A stretch of DNA of 64,000 nt from Streptomyces sp. NRRL S-1022 (GTDB taxonomy: Bacteria > Actinomycetota > Actinomycetes > Streptomycetales > Streptomycetaceae), in contig NZ_JOIU01000014.1 in assembly GCF_000720135.1 (NCBI RefSeq), forward strand, positions 181,044 through 245,043, written 5' to 3'. The position numbers and the translations under genes are program-made. Positions 39,136-47,355 of this stretch are shown here, in pieces. The notes beneath the pieces are model-generated. The model worked only from the letters and a program-made list of their open reading frames with translations. It did no database searches and had not been told where the DNA came from. Numbering within the stretch: position 1 is the stretch's first letter; every line of letters starts with the position of its first letter.

Positions 39136-40092
39136 TCACGCGGCGAGCGGGAGCCTGGTGCGCGCGGCGGCCCGCAGCACCGTGTACGCGGTGACGCCCT
39201 GAAGCGCGACGACACCGTTCCCGCCGAGCTTGATCCGCTGCGAGCGCGGGATACCGGGCCGGTCGGTGAGGCCGGCGGGGTATCCCATCAGCCAGTCGGT
39301 GAAGTCGGGGGAGATCCGCCTGTCGCCGCGCGCAGTGAGGGACGCCGGGGCGGGGGCGGGCCGGCCGACGATCCTCCCCCACCGGTGGATGGCCTCCGCG
39401 TAGTCGTGTTCGGGTCCGAGTTCCGGGGCGCGCCAGTCCTCGTCGAGGCGCCAGGCGATCGCCGGCAGGTACCAGCCGCCCTTGCCGTCGCGCTGGTTGG
39501 GGCCGCCGTTGGGTCCGTCGGAGGCTTTCGGGGTGGGGAGCAGGCGGGCCGGCGAGTACAGGGCGGGCGGGGCGGGGACTTCGACGGTGACCCCGTGGCC
39601 GGGGATGGCGTAGCCGAGGAAGCGGGGTCGGGTGTGGGCGGCGCCCACGTCGCCGGCGCGGGTGATCGTCCAGTACAGGTCGTAGCCGAGCCGGTTGAGG
39701 TGGTCGGAGACGACGTCGAGGCCGCGGCGGCGCAGTGCGGCGACGTTTTCCAGGTACACCTCGTCGGGTTCGAGTTCGCGGACGGCGGCGGCCACGTTCC
39801 GCCACAGGCCGGAGCGGGGGTCGTCGAGACCGAGGCGGTGGCCGTTGTTGCTGATCCCCTGGCAGGGCCAGCCGGCGATCAGCGTGCGCGGCCGGTGTGC
39901 GTCCTGGACCTGTCGCCAGTCGATCGTGGTGATGTCGCCGAGGTTCGGGATGCCTGGCATGCGGTGGGCGAGGACGGTGGAGGCGTGTGGGTCGGCCTCG
40001 GCGTACACGACGGTCTGGGTGCCGGCCAGCTTGTGGACGGCGTGGTCGAGTTCACCGACGCCGGTGCAGAGGCTGATCGCGGGGTGGGTCAC
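39136..40092 (-). CDS. C5 cytosine-specific DNA methyltransferase
   Basis: A 318-residue protein starting at GTG 40092 with GGAGA upstream. Motif I is SLCTGVGELD near residue 7. Motif IV is LIAGWPCQGISNNG with the catalytic Cys at about 77. Motif VI is EVYLENVAAL near 115. Later, HTRPRFLGYAIP corresponds to motif VIII and KLGGNGVVALQG to motif X. No restriction enzyme gene is next to it, so it probably modifies phage DNA to avoid host restriction. Confidence 0.9.
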   Translation of the reverse strand: MTHPAISLCTGVGELDHAVHKLAGTQTVVYAEADPHASTVLAHRMPGIPNLGDITTIDWRQVQDAHRPRTLIAGWPCQGISNNGHRLGLDDPRSGLWRNVAAAVRELEPDEVYLENVAALRRRGLDVVSDHLNRLGYDLYWTITRAGDVGAAHTRPRFLGYAIPGHGVTVEVPAPPALYSPARLLPTPKASDGPNGGPNQRDGKGGWYLPAIAWRLDEDWRAPELGPEHDYAEAIHRWGRIVGRPAPAPASLTARGDRRISPDFTDWLMGYPAGLTDRPGIPRSQRIKLGGNGVVALQGVTAYTVLRAAARTRLPLAA

Positions 40093-40124
40093 GTGCTGTC
40101 TCCGGTGTGGTGGTGGGTGGCTGC

Positions 40125-40451
40125 TCACGCGGCCGGGGCAGGCCGGGCGGCGTCCTCGGCGAGGCGGCGGAGGCGGATGGCGCAGCACTCGGAGGTGTGG
40201 GCGGCGGCCTCGCGGAGCGTCTCGCTGCGGACGGCGGCCAGCTGGGCGCGGAGGCGGTGGATTTCGGCGACGAGCGTGGCCTGACCGGCTTCGATGCGGT
40301 ACAGCCGGTCCATCTCGTCGGAGAGGCACTCGTACAGGTGCTCGGCGAGGAGCTCGCGGTCGATGCCATCGGCGCCGTCGAGGTACAGGTCGACGGCGGT
40401 GCGGATCGCGGTGCGGGTCTCGGCGAGCTGCTGGGTGGCCGGGTCGGTCAC
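40125..40451 (-). CDS. Helical hypothetical protein
   Basis: A 108-residue protein starting at GTG 40451, almost all helix (ATQQLAETRTAIRTAVDLYL, EMDRLYRIEAGQATLVAEIH, RLRAQLAAVRSETLREAA), with adjacent Cys residues in HTSECCAIRLRR. It is probably a coiled-coil oligomer; role unknown. Confidence 0.62.
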   Translation of the reverse strand: MTDPATQQLAETRTAIRTAVDLYLDGADGIDRELLAEHLYECLSDEMDRLYRIEAGQATLVAEIHRLRAQLAAVRSETLREAAAHTSECCAIRLRRLAEDAARPAPAA

Positions 40452-40463
40452 GGTGGGGCTCCT

Positions 40464-40619
40464 TCAGGCGGTGTCGTACTCGCGGGTGGTGGCGGTGATG
40501 GTCGGCTTGTAGTGGCCGATGGCGGCCTCGATGAGGTAGCGGATCTCGTCGGCCTCCTCCTCGGTGGCGAGGTCACAGATGTCGACGGTCAGGTCGACGG
40601 CGTAACGGCGGTCGGTCAT
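40464..40619 (-). CDS. Small hypothetical protein, 51 residues
   Basis: ATG 40619 begins MTDRRYAVDLTVDICDLATE, followed by an acidic helix DEIRYLIEAAIGHYKPTI and TATTREYDTA. It is a small alpha/beta fold embedded in a very long unrelated open frame. Codon use fits a real gene and spacing to neighbours is tight. Confidence 0.58.
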   Translation of the reverse strand: MTDRRYAVDLTVDICDLATEEEADEIRYLIEAAIGHYKPTITATTREYDTA

Positions 40620-40630
40620 GGCGGGGCTCC

Positions 40631-40861
40631 TCAGGCGATGTGGCGGTAGCCGGTGCTGGTGGGCTTGAAGCGGTCGAGACGGATCCGGGTACGGCGGCCG
40701 GGCTTGGTGCCGTTGTGGCCGGCACCGCGGGGGACGACGAGTTCGACGGTGGCGTGGGTGTCGTCGATGCCGACGATCCGCACGCGCCGGCCGTAGCCGC
40801 GGGGGTCGTTGTCCTGCCAGATCTGGCCGACAGCGGGAGTCGGGGTCGGCGGGGTGGTCAT
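40631..40861 (-). CDS. Small protein of the VGQIWxDNDPR type
   Basis: A 76-residue protein with the pattern AVGQIWQDNDPRGYGRRVRI, then RRTRIRLDRFKPTSTGYRHI. I recognise this as a small domain common in Streptomyces and its phages (possibly DUF6354). It should be a single beta-barrel-like fold. Function unknown. Confidence 0.68.
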   Translation of the reverse strand: MTTPPTPTPAVGQIWQDNDPRGYGRRVRIVGIDDTHATVELVVPRGAGHNGTKPGRRTRIRLDRFKPTSTGYRHIA

Positions 40862-40945
40862 GGTGGGCCTTTCCGGGTGTGTAGGCGGGCGTGTGGCGGC
40901 CTGGCGGGTGGCGGGTGGGGGTGTGACGGGTATGTGGTGCGGCGG

Positions 40946-42181
40946 TCAGGTGATCTGGTGGTTCGTGGGGTGCTCGCTGCTGCGGGGGAACTCGTCCCAG
41001 GTGCGGCCGTCGAGCTCGCGGCCGGCGTGCTTTTTGCCCCAGCGGCGGATGGTGGCGGTGCCGTTGGGGAGGCCGACTCGTTCGAGGGACCAGGGCTTGT
41101 GGCCGATCTCGTGGATCCAGTAGCGGCGCTCGCCGTCTTCGTCGATCCAGTTGCCGGTGTGGACGTGGGTGGCGCCGCGGGCTTCGCTGTCGGCCTTGGC
41201 GGTGGCGAGTTGTTCGTCGGTGCCTTGCCAGCCGGTGTTGGGGTCGCAGATCCGGACTTGGAAGGGGGCGGGGCCCCATTCGCCCCACTGTTTGAAGAAG
41301 AACGGCACTTCGGCCTGCTGGCATTGGTCTCGGATGGTGCGCACCCAGTCCGGGTGCACTGCTCGCGCCTTCGGGCCGGACTCGCCGCCGACGATGACCC
41401 AGTCGATCCGCGGGCCGGTCGACAACGGGGTCATGGTGAGGCCGGTGTTGGTGGTCGTGGCTTTCGATTCGTCCCAGTAGGGGCGCCCGGTCAGCCAGTA
41501 CGTGAGCTTCGGCCGGCCACGCCCGGGGACGATCGGGCCGTCGAGGTCGATGGGGCCGAGGAGCGGTTCGCAGGACAGGAAGCGGACGGCAGCCGGGGTG
41601 TCGAGGAGGGCGGGGATGCGGAGGTCGGCGTACTTCTGGTTCTCGACGCTGGTGCCGATCCACACGTTCGGGAGCGGCCAGCCGGCGCGGTGGTAGATGC
41701 CGTGTTCCAGGCCGGGGACGTAGGTCTCGCTGTGGGAGGTGGCGGCCCACTCCATGGCGGCGCGGAAGTGCTCGCCGTCTGGGTGGCCGTGCGTGCAGCG
41801 TTCGCCCAGGATTCGGGCTGCGCGGTCGGGGCGCTTGGTCAAGATCTGGTAGGTGTGCTGGGGCGTGGCGGCCATGACGGCGAACACCTGGGCGAGGAAC
41901 TCGCGGGGGACGCGGGCGTGGAACAGGTCGCTCATGCTGTTGACGAAGATCTTGCGGGGCTTCTTCCAGCGCAGCGGCTGGGTCAGGGCGTCGACGTGTG
42001 TGGCGATCCCGAAGCCGGGTCCGGAGGTGCGGGGGTCGCCGTCGGTCTGGTACTTGGCCTGTCCCATGCCCTTGAGGCGCTTGGCCATGGTGAGGGCGTA
42101 GCAGTTGTCGCATCCGGGGCTGATGCGGTTGCAGCCGGTGGTGGGGTTCCAGACTTCGTCGGTCCATTCGATGGCGGTCAT
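40946..42181 (-). CDS. Phage Gp37/Gp68 family protein (DUF5131)
   Basis: A 411-residue protein. The N-terminus [19 protein letters not shown] followed by SPGCDNCYA gives Cys at about 17, 24 and 27, the hallmark of the family. [28 protein letters not shown] and [11 protein letters not shown] follow, all conserved. The three-Cys cluster and barrel-like pattern recall radical SAM enzymes, and metal or Fe-S binding is likely. The reaction is not known. It is found in many phages near DNA metabolism genes, as here. Confidence 0.88.
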   Translation of the reverse strand: MTAIEWTDEVWNPTTGCNRISPGCDNCYALTMAKRLKGMGQAKYQTDGDPRTSGPGFGIATHVDALTQPLRWKKPRKIFVNSMSDLFHARVPREFLAQVFAVMAATPQHTYQILTKRPDRAARILGERCTHGHPDGEHFRAAMEWAATSHSETYVPGLEHGIYHRAGWPLPNVWIGTSVENQKYADLRIPALLDTPAAVRFLSCEPLLGPIDLDGPIVPGRGRPKLTYWLTGRPYWDESKATTTNTGLTMTPLSTGPRIDWVIVGGESGPKARAVHPDWVRTIRDQCQQAEVPFFFKQWGEWGPAPFQVRICDPNTGWQGTDEQLATAKADSEARGATHVHTGNWIDEDGERRYWIHEIGHKPWSLERVGLPNGTATIRRWGKKHAGRELDGRTWDEFPRSSEHPTNHQIT

Positions 42182-42213
42182 GGGGTTCCTCCGTTGTGCG
42201 GGTTGGGTGGTGG

Positions 42214-44019
42214 TCAGGCGGCGTCGTGGGGTGCGTCATTCGTGGGGTGTGTGGGCCTGTCGGGGTGGCTGCCGGTGGCGGGGTCGCAGCCGATGTGGGT
42301 GTCGTATCCGCGGGCTGCCCAGTCGGGGTTGATGGGGTGGTCGCAGATGGTGCACAGGGGGGTGTCTTCGACCTGTGTTGCGGGGGTGGCCTTCCCCGGG
42401 CCCTTCCCCCCTTCCCCCCTCTTAGGGGGGGAAGGGGTGGGGGAACCTGGGTTCCCCGGGGGTTCCCCGGGGGTTCCCCGGGAATGTTTGACCTGGGGTT
42501 TTGCGATTCCCCCTTGATCATCGGGGGATTCCCCCGGGGAACCTGTTCCGGGGATGGTCGGGGGAACATTCGGGGGAACCTGGTTTGTCCGGTTTTTCCG
42601 CGCGCGGACAGCGGCCTCGATCCGCTCCTTCCGCACCGAGATCCCCGCGTCCGCGAGCGCCGCCCGGGTCCGCGGATTGCCCGCATCGTCCGGCAGCCCG
42701 AGACGGTCGAGCTGCTGGATCAGCCACTCCACCGAGCCCTCCGCCGGCGCTACGTCGTCGTACTCCGCGAGGACGTGCCGGGTCTGCCCGGGCAGGTACC
42801 GGTTGCCGTCCGTGCGCGCGTACCGCATGACGGTGAAGCTGTCCGGGCCGATACCGGTGCGGGTGTGGGTGCGCTTGAGGACGAGGGTGCCGCCGCCCTG
42901 GGCGCGCAACTCCCACACGTGGTCGACGTCCTGGGTCTTCGCCGAGGAGCCGCGGGCACCGCGCTCGCCGTCCTTGCCCATGTGGTCCAGGCGGATCGAG
43001 GCGATCCCGGCTCGCTTGAGGGGCAGGAGGGTGTGCCGGTACAGGGCGAGCCAGGTGTCCGCGTCGTTCTCGGGCCCGCTGATGAACCGGGAGACGGTGT
43101 CGAGGCAGACGACTTGAGCCTCCACCTCGGCGACCATCGCGAGGAGGTCGGCGCCGCCGCCCGCGGTGTCCAGAGGGCGGATCGGGGGGAAGCTGGCGTA
43201 GGTGAGCAGGCCCATGCGGCCCGGGCCGGCGCCGTAGGAGATGAACCGTTCCTGGATGTCCTGGTGGCCGTTCTCGGCGTCGACGTACAGCACGCTGATC
43301 GGGGCCTGCGGGCGGTCTCCGAGGAAGGACTGGCCGGTGGCCATCCGCCACAGCCACTCCTGCACGAACAGGGACTTGCCGGCCTTGCCGTCGCCGACGA
43401 CGGTGATCTGCTGCCCGGGGCCCATGAGCTTCCCGGGCAGGAGTTCGACCTGGCCGAAGTCGGTGGCGAAGAACGGATCCCACTCCAGGAAGGCGCCGGT
43501 CAGGTGCGACGGGCCGTGCCCGAGGACGGTGCGGCGCTCCTCACGCTGGCGGAAGTCGTCAGCGAGCTTGGCCAGTTCCTCCGCAGTGGCGCCGGCGGCG
43601 ATGGCCGCCTTGGTCGCGTTGGCCTGCTCGTCGTGGCGGCGGACGACGGCGATCTCGGCGATCCGCTCGGCGAAGGCCTGCGCCATGCTGCCAGGGATGG
43701 TCTGTGCGCCGAGGCGTTCGAGGAGGCGCCCGTTCTCGACCTCGCGGAGCCGTTTGAGTTTCTCGATCTCGGCGCGGACGGTGACCGGGTGGAGCTGCTT
43801 GTTCTCGGCGACCATGCCGCCGACGACGTCCCAGATGAGCCGGATGGCCGGCTGGTAGATGTCGTCGCGGTCGAGGACTTGTGCGCACTCCAGGTAGGCG
43901 GTGCGGTCGTGCATGATGACGCCGCCGACGTAGTTCTCGGCCTCAGCATCATGGGGGCTGGTCCGGTTGAGGCCGTCCTGGTCCGCCGTGTCGCGGGTCA
44001 TGTGGCGGACGTTGTCCAC
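42214..44019 (-). CDS. DnaB-N/RepA-type replicative helicase
   Basis: A 601-residue protein from ATG 44019. Residues 20-125 resemble the DnaB N-terminal domain ([15 protein letters not shown], then [16 protein letters not shown]). The RecA-like domain has Walker A GDGKAGKS at about 209-216, VLYVDAEN at 243-250 and [14 protein letters not shown] near 300. This is the RepA/KaiC type of hexameric ATPase. Residues about 480-546 are a Gly/Pro-rich linker encoded by GC-rich repeats, and the end has [10 protein letters not shown] and HIGCDP. It should load at the phage origin and unwind DNA. Confidence 0.85.
   Translation of the reverse strand: MDNVRHMTRDTADQDGLNRTSPHDAEAENYVGGVIMHDRTAYLECAQVLDRDDIYQPAIRLIWDVVGGMVAENKQLHPVTVRAEIEKLKRLREVENGRLLERLGAQTIPGSMAQAFAERIAEIAVVRRHDEQANATKAAIAAGATAEELAKLADDFRQREERRTVLGHGPSHLTGAFLEWDPFFATDFGQVELLPGKLMGPGQQITVVGDGKAGKSLFVQEWLWRMATGQSFLGDRPQAPISVLYVDAENGHQDIQERFISYGAGPGRMGLLTYASFPPIRPLDTAGGGADLLAMVAEVEAQVVCLDTVSRFISGPENDADTWLALYRHTLLPLKRAGIASIRLDHMGKDGERGARGSSAKTQDVDHVWELRAQGGGTLVLKRTHTRTGIGPDSFTVMRYARTDGNRYLPGQTRHVLAEYDDVAPAEGSVEWLIQQLDRLGLPDDAGNPRTRAALADAGISVRKERIEAAVRARKNRTNQVPPNVPPTIPGTGSPGESPDDQGGIAKPQVKHSRGTPGEPPGNPGSPTPSPPKRGEGGKGPGKATPATQVEDTPLCTICDHPINPDWAARGYDTHIGCDPATGSHPDRPTHPTNDAPHDAA
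42392..42580. repeat. GTTCCCC/GGGGAAC repeat cluster inside helicase gene
   Basis: Three tandem 11-base units GTTCCCCGGGG, GTTCCCCGGGG, GTTCCCCGGGA lie at 42,451-42,483. Around them are TTCCCC or GGGGAA elements at 42,392, 42,404, 42,412, 42,439, 42,507, 42,536, 42,561 and 42,572. The cluster is in the linker between the ATPase and the C-terminal Cys motif. Iterated sites inside an initiator or helicase gene are a known form of phage replication origin (as in lambda O), so this is a candidate origin. Confidence 0.55.
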
Positions 44020-44034
44020 TGGGCGGTCCTCCGG

Positions 44035-44337
44035 TTAGAAGAGCGTGCTGGGTGCGGTGGTGCAGCGGTGCGTGAGGAGGTGCTGGTGCGGGCAGTCCGG
44101 CGGGTGCCGGCCGGTGGTCCAGTGCAGCCGGAGCGGGCCGTGGCGGGGGCGGGGCAGGCACCACACGAGGTCGTCGGGTGTGCTCGCCTCGGCGGCCGGC
44201 CCGTAGGGGCGCTGCTCGTCCGGTGGGAGGAGGTCGACCCGGGCTTGGAGGGCCGCGGTGTGACCGACCCACTGGACGAGCAGCGGTCGGCCGCAGGAGG
44301 GACAGCGGTCGGTGCCGTCCCGCCTGCGGCCGGCCAT
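44035..44337 (-). CDS. Small Cys/His-rich protein
   Basis: A 100-residue protein from ATG 44337, overlapping the upstream stop. It begins GRRRDGTDRCPSCGRPLLVQ with a CxxC, and later has HPPDCPHQHLLTHRC. It is likely a zinc-binding protein. It lies 16 bases before the helicase gene, so it may work in replication. Confidence 0.65.
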   Translation of the reverse strand: MAGRRRDGTDRCPSCGRPLLVQWVGHTAALQARVDLLPPDEQRPYGPAAEASTPDDLVWCLPRPRHGPLRLHWTTGRHPPDCPHQHLLTHRCTTAPSTLF

Positions 44338-45152
44338 CAGGCCGGGATCCCGTTCAGGACCTGCGTGTCGATGCCCTCGGCGATCTGCTTGAGTACGTCG
44401 GCGAACGCGGCCTTCGCGCGCTCCTCCGGCTGCTCCAGCTTGAAGCCGAGGGCGAGCTGGCCGCGGTCGATGCGGTACCGGAACCGGCAGCGGATCTTGT
44501 ACGCGGCGGCGCCCTCGAACGGCGGGACGGCGATCTCGAAGACCTCGGGGATCGTCAGGTCGCCCTTCGCACCCGCGGTGGCCTTGGTGTCCTCGGTGAA
44601 GACGAACTTCCGCTCACCGGACTGCAGGCGGGTCCCGGACTGGAACTCGGCCTTGGTGGTGGCCTTGATGGACTGGGCGATCTCCAGCATGGTCGCGGCG
44701 TCCGGGGTGACCAGCTCGGGCAGGTGGTCCTCCAGGAAGTTCGCGAACTCGTCCTGGCCGACGAGGCGTCCGTCGAGGGTGAGCCACTGCTGCCAGGCCT
44801 TGGTGCGGCGCAGGCCGAGGACGAGGCGGTGGTCGCCGAAGTCGGGCTCGTTGGTGGAGTGGGCGTTGAGGACGGCGGTGACGGTGAGCTGCTCGACGTC
44901 GGAGTAGACCTCGCTGGCGTCGTCGTGGTGCTTGGCCCAGTAGGTGAGGAAGCTGGTGGCGTCGCGGACAGTGGTGGTGCCGGTCTTGCGGTCGATACGG
45001 CCGGTGTAGCGGGAGCCGGTGAGGTCGACGGTCTGGACCTGGCCGTCGGCGGTGGCGACGAGGTAGATGCTGCCGGGTTCGACCGGCTTGGGGGCGAGGG
45101 CCTGCTGGGCGAGGCCGGTGATCGCCTGCACGTTGTCGGTGGTGTTGGTCAC
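44337..45152 (-). CDS. DUF2303 family protein (YfdQ-like)
   Basis: A 271-residue protein. Typical features are an N-terminal helix, YLVATADGQVQTVDL, a TSFLTYWAKHHDDASEVYSD segment, HRLVLGLRRTKAWQQW, QDEFANFLEDHLPEL, and a C-terminal part FEIAVPPFEGAAAYKIRCRF. This is the DUF2303 pattern, common in phages and prophages near recombination and replication genes. Molecular function unknown. Confidence 0.85.
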   Translation of the reverse strand: MTNTTDNVQAITGLAQQALAPKPVEPGSIYLVATADGQVQTVDLTGSRYTGRIDRKTGTTTVRDATSFLTYWAKHHDDASEVYSDVEQLTVTAVLNAHSTNEPDFGDHRLVLGLRRTKAWQQWLTLDGRLVGQDEFANFLEDHLPELVTPDAATMLEIAQSIKATTKAEFQSGTRLQSGERKFVFTEDTKATAGAKGDLTIPEVFEIAVPPFEGAAAYKIRCRFRYRIDRGQLALGFKLEQPEERAKAAFADVLKQIAEGIDTQVLNGIPA

Positions 45153-45155
45153 GGG

Positions 45156-45530
45156 TCAGATGTCCTTGATCTCGCCGGTGGTGGTGTTGATGTCGCGCAC
45201 GTCGAACGCCTGCATCTGGCGGGGGTCGTTGCGGGTGGGCCGGCCGTCGTCGTCGACGAAGTACATGGACGGCGGGGCGATCGCCTTGGGGGCCTTGACC
45301 TCGGAGTCGATGCCGACGAGGAGGGGGGCGCCGTCGACGTGGCCCTTGGGGGGTTCGACGGAGACCTTGATGGTCAAGGAGCCCTTGCGGCCGTGCTCCT
45401 GGACGGCGGCGAGCAGCTGGTGGAACTCGTCGCTGATCTGCTCGTGGGCTTCGCCGCGGCTGTGCTGGATGAGGAAGACGGCGAACTCGCCGTCGTGGTC
45501 CTTGGCGGTTTCGTGGTGCTGGATGGTCAT
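45156..45530 (-). CDS. Hypothetical protein upstream of DUF2303
   Basis: A 124-residue protein from ATG 45530; the ribosome site is weak (AAAGG about 13 bases upstream). A helix-rich start (FLIQHSRGEAHEQISDEFHQ) is followed by strands KGSLTIKVSVEPPKGHVD and VFDDDGRP-like turns, ending TTTGEIKDI. It is first in the leftward replication operon and usually pairs with DUF2303 genes. Function unknown. Confidence 0.66.
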   Translation of the reverse strand: MTIQHHETAKDHDGEFAVFLIQHSRGEAHEQISDEFHQLLAAVQEHGRKGSLTIKVSVEPPKGHVDGAPLLVGIDSEVKAPKAIAPPSMYFVDDDGRPTRNDPRQMQAFDVRDINTTTGEIKDI

Positions 45531-45652
45531 GTGTTGGGGGTACCTTTCTGGTAAATGGCGCGGATGGCGGTGGCCCGGACTGGGCATGGCGAGGAACTTG
45601 CAGGTCGCGGCCGGAAGTTGGGCGTCTCTGCTGCTTGTGATTCTACCCCGGG

Positions 45653-45706
45653 GTGTATAGTCACCCGCAATACGTACGGCATACACGCAGGTTGCGAGGG
45701 GTGTAT
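45653..45706. promoter_or_regulatory. GTGTAT/ATACAC inverted and direct repeats before second RHH-like gene
   Basis: GTGTAT at 45,653-45,658 and ATACAC at 45,681-45,686 form an inverted pair; a further GTGTAT lies at 45,701-45,706, and TACGTA at 45,671-45,676 lies between them. The cluster fills the gap between the divergent genes at 45,530 and 45,737, so it is a candidate operator for the encoded RHH-like protein. Confidence 0.55.
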
Positions 45707-45736
45707 GTCTCCTGCACAGTCAGCTACTCTGTCGAC

Positions 45737-45949
45737 ATGACGACGAAGGGAACCCCGGGCCGCATGGTCCGCATCGACGACGAGGTGTGGGGGGCGTACG
45801 GGGAGCTGTGCGAGGCGGAGGGGACTTCCCGCGCCGATGACATCCGTCGTCACGTCCACTCGCGCGTAGCCGCCTGGCGCAAGAGGCAGGCCCTGGAGCG
45901 CCGGCTCAAGCACCTCAGCGATGAACCCGCTGACGGCGACATCCTCTGA
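45737..45949 (+). CDS. Second ribbon-helix-helix-like regulator
   Basis: A 70-residue protein from ATG 45737. The N-terminal strand GRMVRIDDEVWGAYGELCEA, turn EGTSRA and helix DDIRRHVHSRVAAWRKR fit the ribbon-helix-helix plan; the tail is charged. No clear ribosome site is seen. It is transcribed away from the replication operon and followed by a terminator, as expected for a dedicated regulator of that operon. Confidence 0.72.
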   Translation: MTTKGTPGRMVRIDDEVWGAYGELCEAEGTSRADDIRRHVHSRVAAWRKRQALERRLKHLSDEPADGDIL

Positions 45950-45974
45950 TCGCATATCCCCTCCCCTCTCTCCG

Positions 45975-46001
45975 AGCCCCGCACCGTGCTGGTGCGGGGC
46001 T
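45975..46001. terminator. Bidirectional terminator
   Basis: AGCCCCGCACC (45,975-45,985) pairs with GGTGCGGGGCT (45,991-46,001), then TTCGTCG. It separates the RHH-like gene from the minus gene ending at 46,018. Confidence 0.8.
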
Positions 46002-46017
46002 TCGTCGTCCGTGGTGG

Positions 46018-46479
46018 TCAGCGGGAGCTCTCGCCGGACGCCTGGTTGTCGGTGACGGTCAGTTCCCAGATGTCACCGGGCTCGTCGCCCTGGGCGTGGA
46101 TCACCCCGTTGGCGACGTGGTCGAAGGTGAATTCCTCGAACCCGGGCAATCCCTTGGCCGCAGCGCCCGGCCTCAGGAAGTGGTCGATCAGGTACTGCAT
46201 CCATGCGGTGGCCTCGTAGAACTTCTCGCTGCCGTTCCAGCGAATGGCGGTGCCGTCTTCGGTCGGCTCCCAGTCACACCACAGGCCGGGCTGGCCCTGG
46301 GGCGGGAGGTTGTAGTCGCCGCGCTCGACCTCGTTGTAGGCGTAGTCGCGCGCGGAGTACGGGCCCTCGGGCCGCCGGTGGCGGCGGCTGTCGGCGAAGC
46401 CGCGGAGGAACGCGATCTCGTGCGGGTTGAGGGGCGTGGCGATGGTGACGTGGCCCTCGAAGGTGGTGGAGTAGCCCAT
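46018..46479 (-). CDS. Hypothetical phage protein
   Basis: A 153-residue protein from ATG 46479. It starts with a FEGHVTIATPLNPHEIAFLRG segment, then RGDYNLPPQGQPGLWCDWEP, helix WMQYLIDHFLRPG and DHVANGVIHAQGDEPGDIWEL. I recognise similar proteins in Streptomyces phages and chromosomes but no function. It ends the early run that starts at 49,503. Confidence 0.7.
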   Translation of the reverse strand: MGYSTTFEGHVTIATPLNPHEIAFLRGFADSRRHRRPEGPYSARDYAYNEVERGDYNLPPQGQPGLWCDWEPTEDGTAIRWNGSEKFYEATAWMQYLIDHFLRPGAAAKGLPGFEEFTFDHVANGVIHAQGDEPGDIWELTVTDNQASGESSR

Positions 46480-46504
46480 CGTGGTGTTCTCCTTGGTGGT
46501 GGTG

Positions 46505-46531
46505 GCCCCGCCGAATTGGCCTCGGCGGGGC
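46505..46531 (-). terminator. Terminator between small early genes
   Basis: GCCCCGCCGA (46,505-46,514) pairs with TCGGCGGGGC (46,522-46,531), seven bases after the stop of the minus gene ending at 46,538. Confidence 0.72.
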
Positions 46532-46537
46532 GCCCGT

Positions 46538-46777
46538 TCATGCGGCCAGCGGTTGCTGAGCGCCCGGGCAGGTGTGGGTGGTGCGGATGGTGGCTGCGAA
46601 CCGCTTCACCGCGGCCGCCCCGGACACCGGGCCCTCGACCGTCTGGCAGCGCAGGCACTCGTAGCGGGCGCGCGGGGCACGCCGGTAGGTGATCTGGCCG
46701 ACGCGGTCGCCGTTCTTGTTCTCGAAGCCGTCGCCGCAGTCCACGAACAGGCCGCCGACCACAACGCGGGCCGTCAC
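46538..46777 (-). CDS. Small Cys-rich protein downstream of HNH gene
   Basis: A 79-residue protein; GTG 46777 overlaps the preceding stop (GTGA). It has ARVVVGGLFVDCGDGFENKN, then RYECLRCQTVEG and TIRTTHTCPGAQ, a four-Cys/His pattern with a beta hairpin. It is probably zinc-binding. Function unknown. Confidence 0.62.
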   Translation of the reverse strand: MTARVVVGGLFVDCGDGFENKNGDRVGQITYRRAPRARYECLRCQTVEGPVSGAAAVKRFAATIRTTHTCPGAQQPLAA

Positions 46778-47355
46778 GCGGCATCCCGCCTTGCTTGCGA
46801 CCGGGCGTCCCGGGTCCGCTTGCATGCCTGGCAGTAGGCCCGTCCGTCCGCCGCGACCCGGCCGTGCTCGGCCTGGTCGTGGTCGTTCTGGCACCGCTCT
46901 CGCAGCGCACGGCCGCCCTGCAGATAGCGCAGCTGCTCCCGGTTGCGGCGCCGGCCCGGCGCGTCCTCGACGTGCTCGGGCGCGACGCAGTGCTGCATGC
47001 CGCAGTCGGCGCGGACCTGTCCGACCGGGTCGCGGCCGGTGCGGATCCGGAAGGCGATCGCGGCGGCGGAGTGGTGTCGGTAGCCGTGGGAGAGCAGCGG
47101 CCTGCTGCTGGTGGGGCTGCGTTCGCCGGTCCACTCCACGTGCCCGCCGGGGAGTGGCTTGGTGTACTCGCGCCAGCGGTCTTCGATCGTGGCGGTCGCG
47201 ATCGCTCGGACGTGTGCGGGCAAGCCGAGGTCGTTGCGGATGCCGCGGACGCGGGCTCGGTCGACGTGGAGGTCGGCGGCTATCTGGTTGACCGGGCGGC
47301 CGGCGCGGAGGGCGGCGATGATCTGCTCGCGGCTGGCGTTGGCGTGGTTGGCCAT
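46774..47355 (-). CDS. HNH endonuclease-like protein with N-terminal HTH
   Basis: A 193-residue protein, ATG 47355 overlapping the previous stop. An N-terminal helix-turn-helix (EQIIAALRAGRPVNQIAADL) precedes an HNH-like domain with GHVEWTGERS, YRHHSAAAIAFRI, GQVRADCGMQHC and VAPEHVED, then a Cys motif ADGRAYCQACKR. It looks like a phage HNH protein with a DNA-binding head; it may nick DNA at replication forks or be a former homing endonuclease. Confidence 0.72.
   Translation of the reverse strand: MANHANASREQIIAALRAGRPVNQIAADLHVDRARVRGIRNDLGLPAHVRAIATATIEDRWREYTKPLPGGHVEWTGERSPTSSRPLLSHGYRHHSAAAIAFRIRTGRDPVGQVRADCGMQHCVAPEHVEDAPGRRRNREQLRYLQGGRALRERCQNDHDQAEHGRVAADGRAYCQACKRTRDARSQARRDAA

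Noticed and set aside
39136..40092. Restriction-modification system
   Set aside because: No restriction endonuclease gene is adjacent; neighbours are small phage proteins, so the methyltransferase is taken as an orphan phage enzyme.
42392..42580. CRISPR array
   Set aside because: The repeats are short, GC-only, tandem or irregular, lie within an open reading frame and have no unique spacers of constant length.
40464..42686. 740-codon minus-strand open frame
   Set aside because: It is out of frame with the Gp37/Gp68 and helicase genes and is Pro/Arg-rich; only its last 51 codons from ATG 40619 were kept as a gene.
42196..44907. 903-codon plus-strand open frame across helicase and DUF2303 genes
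   Set aside because: It covers three real minus-strand genes; the protein is Gly/Ala/Asp/Val-rich without domains.
45527..45955. 142-codon minus-strand frame over the RHH-like gene and its control region
   Set aside because: It is the antisense of the RHH-like gene and would contain the operator and promoter sequence.
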